20,644 nucleotides of DNA from CAYTOJ01 sp964439415. GTDB lineage: Bacteria > Pseudomonadota > Alphaproteobacteria > Rickettsiales > CAZAGG01. Positions within the stretch are counted from its first letter, which is position 1. Every line of letters begins with the position of its first letter. Of this stretch, positions 14,893 through 20,644 are shown in pieces. The stretch lies in assembly GCA_964439415.1 (NCBI GenBank), contig CAYTOJ010000023.1:1-20644 (forward strand). The letters run 5' to 3'. The position numbers and the translations under genes are program-made. The notes under the pieces were generated by a model. The model made no database searches. It was not told the DNA's origin and saw nothing but the letters and a program-made list of their open reading frames with translations.

Positions 14893-15846
14893 TCAGGCAC
14901 TTTTTGCTTGCGGCTGGCTGGCCTTATTTTCCTGTCTGCCAACTCCCAGAATATGACATATGGCATATGAAAGTTCAGCGCGGTTCAAGGTGTAGAAGTG
15001 GAAATCAGTAACGCCGTTTGCCTGTAGCAGGCGGCATTGCTCTGCAGCTACCGTAGCGGCTACGAGATTGCGGGTTATGGGGTCATCATCCAGCCCACCG
15101 AACAGAGTATGCAGCCAGTTCGGCACTTTTGCCCCACACATACGGCTGAATTTAAGCAGTTGGCCAACATTTGTCACCGGCAGAATTCCCGGCACTATTT
15201 CGGCATTGATTCCGGCGCGCCGGACTTTTTCCAGAAATTTTAGATAATCCTCCACCTCAAAAAAGAACTGCGTGATTGCCCGGTTAGCGCCTGCATCAAT
15301 CTTCCGCTTTAAATTATCCAGATCCACGGCTTCATTGATAGAATCAGGGTGCACTTCCGGATAGGCCGCCACACTGATTTCAAAATTCCCTATACGTTTT
15401 ATTCCTGCAACCAGCTCAGCCGCATTGCTGTAACCTTGCGGGTGCGGGTTATATTTTCCGCCGTCCGGCACATCTCCCCTCAGTGCTACAATGTGGCGGA
15501 TGCCGCAGTTCCAGTAGTCGGTTATTACCTGGTCCACTTCATTCCTGGATGCCCCTACGCAAGTCAGGTGCGCGGCAGTGCGTAAGTTTGTCTCCTGCTG
15601 GATGCGCTTTACAATGTCATGAGTGCGGGCGCGGGTGCTGCCGCCAGCACCATAGGTGACTGACACAAAACGGGGATTCAGCGGTGCTAACTTATGCACA
15701 CTCTCCCATAATTTATCTTCAAGCTCTTGAGTTTTCGGCGGAAAAAACTCAAATGAAGGCCGCATATTTCCATGCTCAGGGAAGTCACGGATGCTGAAGA
15801 TACGCTCCCTGAATGATTCCAGTTTTACTTTAAGCTGAGTTTCCAT
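14893..15846 (-). CDS. metF: Methylenetetrahydrofolate reductase
   Basis: MetF reduces 5,10-methylene-THF to 5-methyl-THF, the methyl donor for methionine synthesis. RPSFEFFPPKTQE carries the catalytic glutamate (E. coli E28 equivalent). VTYGAGGSTRART, HLTCVG and VALRGDVPDGG (flavin-site aspartate) follow, then ITQFFFEVEDYLKF and the IVPGILPVTN segment. The start is set at ATG 15846 because AGAAG lies six bases upstream; a GTG at 15852 is the alternative. The protein has about 317 residues, slightly longer than E. coli MetF, with a short Gln/Lys-rich tail. It seems monocistronic: convergent with dnaK, divergent from mlaA. Confidence 0.96.
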   Translation of the reverse strand: METQLKVKLESFRERIFSIRDFPEHGNMRPSFEFFPPKTQELEDKLWESVHKLAPLNPRFVSVTYGAGGSTRARTHDIVKRIQQETNLRTAAHLTCVGASRNEVDQVITDYWNCGIRHIVALRGDVPDGGKYNPHPQGYSNAAELVAGIKRIGNFEISVAAYPEVHPDSINEAVDLDNLKRKIDAGANRAITQFFFEVEDYLKFLEKVRRAGINAEIVPGILPVTNVGQLLKFSRMCGAKVPNWLHTLFGGLDDDPITRNLVAATVAAEQCRLLQANGVTDFHFYTLNRAELSYAICHILGVGRQENKASQPQAKSA

Positions 15847-16012
15847 AACCACTTCTAAAGTTGTTTTTATGCAACTGCTTATAGATAAACTGTTCTGGTT
15901 ATTTTAAAGTTAATTGCGAAATCACCATTTTTAACCGTACTTTCAGGATATTTATTAAGTATATACATACCACTTATTGCTAAGATTCTAAATAGCTTTA
16001 CATGAAATAATT

Positions 16013-16723
16013 ATGCTCAGAAAACTTTCTACTACAGTTCTATCTTGTATAACCTTGTCCCTTATTTTAACGGGTTGCGCCAGTAACCGCGAGGGGGCTG
16101 TCAACATGCAGGCACAGCGGGAGTATGACCCACTTGAGCCGTTCAACCGCTGCGTGTACAAATTTAATTACATGGTAGACGGTGTGTTGATAAAGCCGCT
16201 GGCTATCGCATATAAAACCGTAACACCGGAACCGGTGCGGGATGGGGTTAGTCGTTTCTTCTCCAACCTGACTGAGCCGGTATCAATCGCCAATTCCGTA
16301 TTGCAGGGCAATGGTGAACAGGCATTCGCGCATTTCTGGCGTTTTGTTCTCAACTCCACTTTAGGCGTGGGGGGCGTTTTTGATTTTGCAGGGGAATACG
16401 GGTTATACGCCAGGAATGAGGATTTCGGGCAGACTCTGGGGCGTTACGGCGTAGGCTCAGGGCCGTTTCTGATGCTTCCAATCCTTGGTCCATCCAGTGC
16501 GCGTGATGCGGTGGGTATTGTTGCGGATTCTATAACTGATCCGTTCCACTATTATACAAATGGTTACTGGACAGCCGGAAGAGCCGCAGGCCGGGCGATA
16601 GACCGCAGATACCTCAGCCTGGATTTCACCGAGGAAGTAGACAAAAACTCCCTTGATCCCTACGCCACCTACCGCAGTGGCTACCTGCAATACCGCCAGA
16701 ATCAGGTGGAACTGCGTAACTGA
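16013..16723 (+). CDS. mlaA: MlaA (VacJ) outer-membrane lipoprotein
   Basis: MlaA removes misplaced phospholipids from the outer leaflet of the outer membrane and hands them to the Mla retrograde transport pathway. The 236-residue protein starts with a lipoprotein signal ending in the lipobox LTGC (cysteine at about 22). It contains the family motif YDPLEPFNRCVYKFN, then RFFSNLTEPVSIANSVLQG, RFVLNSTLGVGGVFDFA, EDFGQTLGRYGVGSGPFLMLPILGPS and SLDPYATYRSGYLQYR. No Mla ABC genes or MlaC are nearby. Downstream is a repeat-rich spacer. The start ATG has no clear ribosome binding site. Confidence 0.94.
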   Translation: MLRKLSTTVLSCITLSLILTGCASNREGAVNMQAQREYDPLEPFNRCVYKFNYMVDGVLIKPLAIAYKTVTPEPVRDGVSRFFSNLTEPVSIANSVLQGNGEQAFAHFWRFVLNSTLGVGGVFDFAGEYGLYARNEDFGQTLGRYGVGSGPFLMLPILGPSSARDAVGIVADSITDPFHYYTNGYWTAGRAAGRAIDRRYLSLDFTEEVDKNSLDPYATYRSGYLQYRQNQVELRN

Positions 16724-16734
16724 TAGACTTCTCT

Positions 16735-16961
16735 CCAAACTCTACTGCGCTGGCAAATTTGCTTGTCGCTGACTGCGCTAAGCTTAGCTCTCAAATCCGC
16801 ATGTACCCTAAAGTACACTTGCGTTTTTGCGATGCTCGCTTCGCGCATTTTGCTCACCGCAGCGAGTTCCGAAAGAGGTCTTTTATCTATACTCCTCGCA
16901 TTTCAAGAATTGACTTTGTTGGAGCGAAGCGACTTGCGCCAGCGCATAGTGGAGCCTTTGG
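16735..16961. repeat. About 230-bp inverted-repeat element downstream of mlaA
   Basis: The left end has CCAAA (16735-16739) and GCGCTGGC (16747-16754). The right end has GCCAGCGC (16938-16945) and TTTGG (16957-16961); further inner bases also pair with small gaps. Inside are short palindromes (GCTAAGCTTAGC, GTAC-CCTAAA-GTAC) and a fragment of the 57-bp element at 16888-16910. Together with 16962-17012 it fills the 302 bp between mlaA and dat. Open frames here do not look like genes. Confidence 0.55.
16888..16910 (+). repeat. Partial copy of the 57-bp element
   Basis: 23 bases that match 20545-20567 at 21 positions, starting TATACTCCTCGCA and including TTTCAAGAAT. The rest of the element is lost or diverged. 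Confidence 0.55.
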
Positions 16962-17012
16962 GTCACAGCTTGAACAGACATGGCCTATGCCATGTCTGTT
17001 CAATGCAGTGAC
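16962..17012. repeat. Composite hairpin, second copy
   Basis: A perfect 14-bp stem TGAACAGACATGGC (16971-16984) with GCCATGTCTGTTCA (16989-17002), loop CTAT, is enclosed by GTCAC (16962-16966) against GTGAC (17008-17012). The base and flanks (CTTTGGGTCA before) resemble 16-66, while the upper stem is different. Lies between convergent mlaA and dat and may act as a terminator, although no T run follows. Confidence 0.6.
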
Positions 17013-17025
17013 GGGGTGTCCCCCC

Positions 17026-17940
17026 TCAACAAATAAAAGATATACCGCCGGAGTGATATGAAAAACTGGGGATCTTCAAACGATAGCGGTATATCTGCCT
17101 CTGTTTATTATTATCATACCGCTCCATCAGGCGGCGGGTGATGGAGCCGGGGGAGGCTGTCGCTATCACCTGGTTATCGCATCTTGTAATGGGCAGTACA
17201 CCGGCTGAGGTGCTGGTGATGAAGCATTCATCAGCCGTCATCAGCTCATGCCTGGTGAATGGCCGCTCCAGAACTTCCATCTGCGCTGATCTGGCAAGTC
17301 TCAAAGTAGTATCGCGGGTGACGCCACTCAGGATATTCTCATTTACAGGGTGGGTAATAATCACCCCGTTTTTTACTATATAAAGGTTGGTGGATGAGCC
17401 TTCAGTCATCACCCCATCTGCGCCCACAAACACCGCCTCCCGCGCACCAGCTTCCACTGCAAGCTGCTTGGCAAGAACGTTAGGGAGCAGGGAGATTGAT
17501 TTTATATCCCGCCGCGCCCAGCGGTTTTCCGGCACGGTGATAATCTTTGCGCCTTTTTCGATTTCCTCCCGTTTAGGCGGCTTGGCGCGCATCAGGCAAA
17601 CAATAATTGATGGGCGCACACAGCGCGGAAACGGGTGATCCCGGCTGGCGATGCCGCGTGTAATCTGAATATACAACAGCCCGTCAGAGCGCTTTGAACG
17701 CTCGATAATCTCCCTTATAATAACGCGCAAAACATGCGGCGCAGGTGCGCCGGATATCTGAAGCTCGCGCAAAGATCGCTCCAGCCGCTGCATGTGCGGT
17801 TCAAAATCTATCAGGCAGCCCTGCTCCAGCAATGCTACTTCATACACACCATCCGCAAACTGGTAGCCCCTATCCTCCACATGCGTAAGTGCCTTTGAAT
17901 ACGGCAGGTATTTTCCGTTTACATATGCTATCGAAAACAT
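17026..17940 (-). CDS. dat: D-amino acid aminotransferase-like class IV PLP enzyme
   Basis: Fold-type IV aminotransferase, best matching D-alanine transaminase (D-Ala + 2-oxoglutarate to pyruvate + D-Glu), relevant for peptidoglycan precursors. The N-terminus VNGKYLPYSKALTHVEDRGYQFADGVYEV is typical of that group. The PLP lysine is K147 (RRDIKSISLLPN), E180 lies in GVMTEGSSTNLY, and SGVTRDTT follows. Branched-chain aminotransferase is the alternative. At 304 residues it is about 20 longer than expected; residues about 282-301 are encoded by a 59-bp inverted repeat (17038-17096). The gene starts 15 bp after plsC on the same strand, so the two are probably co-transcribed. Confidence 0.88.
   Translation of the reverse strand: MFSIAYVNGKYLPYSKALTHVEDRGYQFADGVYEVALLEQGCLIDFEPHMQRLERSLRELQISGAPAPHVLRVIIREIIERSKRSDGLLYIQITRGIASRDHPFPRCVRPSIIVCLMRAKPPKREEIEKGAKIITVPENRWARRDIKSISLLPNVLAKQLAVEAGAREAVFVGADGVMTEGSSTNLYIVKNGVIITHPVNENILSGVTRDTTLRLARSAQMEVLERPFTRHELMTADECFITSTSAGVLPITRCDNQVIATASPGSITRRLMERYDNNKQRQIYRYRLKIPSFSYHSGGISFIC
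17038..17096. repeat. 59-bp inverted-repeat element forming the 3' end of dat
   Basis: Perfect 11-bp ends AGATATACCGC (17038-17048) and GCGGTATATCT (17086-17096) enclose 37 bp containing CTTCAA. Size, TATAC/GTATA termini and the inner CTTCAA resemble the 57-bp element, but the sequence is otherwise different. It is read in frame by dat. Confidence 0.65.
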
Positions 17941-17955
17941 CTTCTTTTAATTCCT

Positions 17956-18678
17956 TTATATTGAAATATCCGGCTTACAGCCGGGCAATTCAGACATAAC
18001 GTTTTCTATGCCATTCTCAACAGCAGCCATGACTTCTCTTTTATCCAGATTAGGGGCAATGGCTGGTAGAAATTTTACAGTAATCACGCCGGGGAGTTTT
18101 TTAAGTGAATTACGCGGCCAGAGCACCCCGGAATTATGGGCAACTAATGTAATAGGCGCCTCCAGAGTGGAATAAATATACAGCAGCCCACGGTTGTATT
18201 TACCGCGCTGGCCTGGTGCAACCCTGGTTCCCTCAGGGAAAATAATCACCTGCGCGTTAGCACCGCCTATGTTCTGTATTTTCTGAGAAATCATTTTCAG
18301 CGCCTCAGTTGGTTTGCCGCGATCCACGGGTACAAATAATTTTCTGATATAAAGCCCAACCAGTGGAATGCGCATAAGCTCCCGCTTCAGCACAAAAACC
18401 GGATTGGGGAACAGGAAGGAGAAAAACAAAGTCTCCCACGCGGATTGATGCTTGGAGCATATAATAGCCGACCAGGCAGGAATATTCTCAGCGCCCTCGA
18501 TTTTATAAGAAACTCCGCAGATAACTCTGAGACCCTGAATCAGTAGCCATGCCCAAGCGCGGTATACATACATCATTATCCTGCGCGGCAGCAGCAGCAA
18601 TGGCAGGCAGGGAATGCCCATGCCAAAGGTTAGCGTTATCATGTATATATAAAATACGGCGGAACGGAGAGTTATCAT
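17956..18678 (-). CDS. plsC: 1-acyl-sn-glycerol-3-phosphate acyltransferase
   Basis: PlsC acylates lysophosphatidic acid to phosphatidic acid at the inner membrane. The 240-residue protein has an N-terminal hydrophobic segment (about 1-30), the acyltransferase motif I as KHQSAWET (an HX4E form common in alphaproteobacterial PlsC), VDRGKP, and motif III IIFPEGTR followed by a basic stretch. Then come APITLVAHNSG and a VKFLPAI segment. The start ATG at 18678 has a poor ribosome binding site. It lies between the 547-residue gene (83 bp upstream) and dat, all on the minus strand. Confidence 0.92.
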   Translation of the reverse strand: MITLRSAVFYIYMITLTFGMGIPCLPLLLLPRRIMMYVYRAWAWLLIQGLRVICGVSYKIEGAENIPAWSAIICSKHQSAWETLFFSFLFPNPVFVLKRELMRIPLVGLYIRKLFVPVDRGKPTEALKMISQKIQNIGGANAQVIIFPEGTRVAPGQRGKYNRGLLYIYSTLEAPITLVAHNSGVLWPRNSLKKLPGVITVKFLPAIAPNLDKREVMAAVENGIENVMSELPGCKPDISI

Positions 18679-18761
18679 GAATTGAGCTGGCTTCCAGGGT
18701 TATGAACCTGCGATTGGTATACTGTATGAGGTAAGCATTTAGCAAGGCACGATACGCTTTT

Positions 18762-20405
18762 TTACCTGCTGACATAACTATCTTTCCCTTCCCCTCTGCG
18801 CATATTCAAAAAGCTACCGGGGAAACCTAACATATTGCCTATTTTGGATGCCAGACCAGGTTCATTGTTTTGAGTGGCCGCCCCTTGTTTTGTGCTTTTC
18901 AGGTATTTCTTAGTCATGGTGATTATGCTGGACTGGTTTATCTGACCGACTATCTGTAGCGCACTTTCAGCATCGGGATATAAGTATACTATGCCTAGCT
19001 CGTTCTTCTGACATAGATATCTTGGAGTATTCGGGTCTAATGGATATCTTTCATTATAATCGTCCTGATATGCTGCCATAAGTTGATTAGCGTCATAATC
19101 CGGGTGCGTTCCCGCGAAGTCGGCTATTCTATCAATTGCACCCTGATAAACCATTAACAATGCTTCATTACCATCCTTCGTTTTAAGGGTAGTTATAACT
19201 CTATAATTGCCCTGTTCAAGCTGGCTTCTTCGCTCCGCATATTGCCTTAACGCATCAGATTGCTGTTGCTTCACGGCATCGTCAATATCCTTCTGGGTGG
19301 CGATTTTTGGCTGTATATCCGCACCGCCCAAGCCCAGAGTTATTTTGCTTTGCTCCAGAGGTATTCCTGCTTTTCCGTAATTGGGGTGTATAAGCTCAGC
19401 ATAGTGCCCGGTCAGGCTCGCCAGACCATATTCTCCAACCCTTGCCATTTGGGTTGGGAGCCTTTTCATGATATATCCATCAGCCAGTGCTTTCTGAATC
19501 ACCTGATTTTCTAGCGCATACTGCTCAAGAATCACTTCATCAGGTTCTGCACCAGCATAACACTGGAATGATTCAAATGCTCCATATATGTTCATGCGCT
19601 GTATTGATCCGTTACTATAGTTACAAAGCCAGATATATCTTCTCTCTGGATGCTCATCAGCCATTATCAGAGTGTATCCGGCATTAACCAGCCCTACCAG
19701 TTGCTTCCAGTTACCGTGGGCTAATTTTAATTCTTCATAGTATAGTCTGAGGCTCTCTAATTCTTGTCTGGCGGCTGTAATCTGCGCCTCAATGTCATCA
19801 GTCTTCTGTGCGGTGGTTGATTTCGTGACTTCTATTTGTTGCTGTTGCAGAGGCTCTACCAATTCCAGGATTGGTTTGCATACAGTAATAAGATTATCCC
19901 GGTATTCACTGCCTGCCACTTTAGTATCTTCATATGCATCCGCTATACTCCACCACTGTTTGAATAATTTCTTCAGTTCAGGATTTGCAGGCGAATACTG
20001 GAAATCCAGCTTAGCCATGAAGTCATAGAACTTCTGCCCGAATTCTGGGACTATAAATGCCGTATCATTCGTTTGCTGAACGTGTAATGGTTTCACCAGT
20101 CTCAGGATGCTTTTTTGCAAAGTGGAGAGTTTTTCCCAGTATTTTAATTCTGTTTCTCTGTTTGCCTGATACTCTTCTACCGCCCCCCACCATGGATTAA
20201 ACGCCTCCTTCAGTTCAGGGTAATCTGGAGTAAATTCCTTATACAGCCCGGCTATCAGCTCAATCAGCTCCTGCTCAGGCAGCGGGATGGAGAATGCCTT
20301 ATCTGGTTTATGGGTTTTCTTTTTCCTGCCCTTAGCCTTAGTTTGCTCAGTATGGCTTTCATCCTCATCCGGCTTCATATATGAGGCAGGCGATAAATAT
20401 ATCAT
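18762..20405 (-). CDS. Hypothetical protein with tandem duplicated domain
   Basis: A 547-residue product (or 538 from an internal ATG, M10), not recognised. No signal peptide or membrane segment. A Lys-rich N-terminus (TKAKGRKKKTHKP) is followed by two copies of a 70-residue unit, residues 42-111 and 119-190. They share NPELK/YPELK, FxxWW, a Tyr-rich middle, and a closing KxILxLVxPLxxQQ. A probable coiled coil follows at about 200-230. The remaining 300 residues are hydrophilic with repeated Tyr and Gln (YGLASLTGHYAELIHPNYG) and no known motif. The C-terminus ends in a Gly/Arg-rich tail. Codon use looks like that of its neighbours. It could be an effector or a structural protein; nothing in the sequence decides. 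Confidence 0.65.
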   Translation of the reverse strand: MIYLSPASYMKPDEDESHTEQTKAKGRKKKTHKPDKAFSIPLPEQELIELIAGLYKEFTPDYPELKEAFNPWWGAVEEYQANRETELKYWEKLSTLQKSILRLVKPLHVQQTNDTAFIVPEFGQKFYDFMAKLDFQYSPANPELKKLFKQWWSIADAYEDTKVAGSEYRDNLITVCKPILELVEPLQQQQIEVTKSTTAQKTDDIEAQITAARQELESLRLYYEELKLAHGNWKQLVGLVNAGYTLIMADEHPERRYIWLCNYSNGSIQRMNIYGAFESFQCYAGAEPDEVILEQYALENQVIQKALADGYIMKRLPTQMARVGEYGLASLTGHYAELIHPNYGKAGIPLEQSKITLGLGGADIQPKIATQKDIDDAVKQQQSDALRQYAERRSQLEQGNYRVITTLKTKDGNEALLMVYQGAIDRIADFAGTHPDYDANQLMAAYQDDYNERYPLDPNTPRYLCQKNELGIVYLYPDAESALQIVGQINQSSIITMTKKYLKSTKQGAATQNNEPGLASKIGNMLGFPGSFLNMRRGEGKDSYVSR

Positions 20406-20544
20406 CCTTGGGTGAGACGCTATTTTCTCAAGTTGCTTAAGGCGGATTCACGCACCACCCTGCCCACCATCCATACCCGGCAGGAGCAAGCTCAATATAT
20501 TGATAAATTTACTATTTTATGACTTTATCCGTGATTTCTTATAG

Positions 20545-20601
20545 TATACTGCTCGCACTTCAAGAATGCGGATTTTGTGCAGTTAATTCGCGAGCAGTAT
20601 A
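20545..20601. repeat. 57-bp inverted-repeat element, copy 2
   Basis: TATACTGCTCGC (20545-20556) pairs with GCGAGCAGTATA (20590-20601). It matches copy 1 at 9080-9136 in inverted orientation and is likewise followed by the GCGCATGGGGCTGGATTG half of the second hairpin module (20605 onward), so both modules travel together. The rest of 20406-20644 shows no gene. Confidence 0.85.
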
Positions 20602-20644
20602 TACGCGCATGGGGCTGGATTGCCTGTCGCCCGAAGCATGCCTA

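Noticed and set aside
16759..17061. Open frames of 82-100 residues downstream of mlaA
   Set aside because: They lie in the inverted-repeat region and have no ribosome binding site or recognisable motif.

Overview
The window looks like part of an alphaproteobacterial chromosome. Pointers are the short HPr kinase/phosphorylase form, a PAS_5-type PAS protein, DnaK, MetF, MlaA and PlsC of alphaproteobacterial style, and a type II-C CRISPR locus. Many small palindromic elements, some inside genes, recall the Rickettsia palindromic elements, so a Rickettsiales/Holosporales-type or related host-associated lineage is possible but not proven. A block of exactly 100 N inside dnaK marks a scaffold join, so this is a draft or metagenome assembly.

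Positions 1-4600. A small hairpin cluster is followed by flhB (flagellar export, minus strand). Divergent to it lies a co-directional string: cheY, cheZ, a PAS protein, a prepilin-like gene whose start is out of frame behind a heptanucleotide repeat, a short hprK carrying an in-frame palindromic insert, and a secreted rhodanese.

Positions 4600-10000. This is a complete type II-C CRISPR-Cas system. A tracrRNA gene (minus) is divergent from cas9 (plus), then come cas1 and cas2. The array has six identical 36-bp repeats and five 30-bp spacers and is read on the minus strand. Each repeat holds a near-consensus sigma70 promoter (TGGACA-16-TATAAT), so each spacer may be transcribed from its own promoter, as known for Neisseria II-C systems. 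A composite palindromic element with a strong terminator-like hairpin sits between cas1 and cas2.

Positions 10000-12750, minus strand. Three unrecognised genes read toward the array, preceded by galU.

Positions 12800-17000. tRNA-Gly(GCC), dnaK (interrupted by the gap) convergent with metF, then the outer-membrane lipoprotein gene mlaA, then about 300 bp of stacked inverted repeats.

Positions 17000-20644, minus strand. An aminotransferase (dat type) whose C-terminus is extended by a palindromic element, plsC, and a 547-residue protein with a tandem duplicated domain. The window ends in a second copy of the 57-bp inverted-repeat element seen between cas1 and cas2.

The main points are the promoter-bearing CRISPR repeats with a divergent cas9/tracrRNA promoter, a candidate phase-variable prepilin gene, and a family of composite palindromic elements found in intergenic DNA, in the cas operon and inside two coding sequences.
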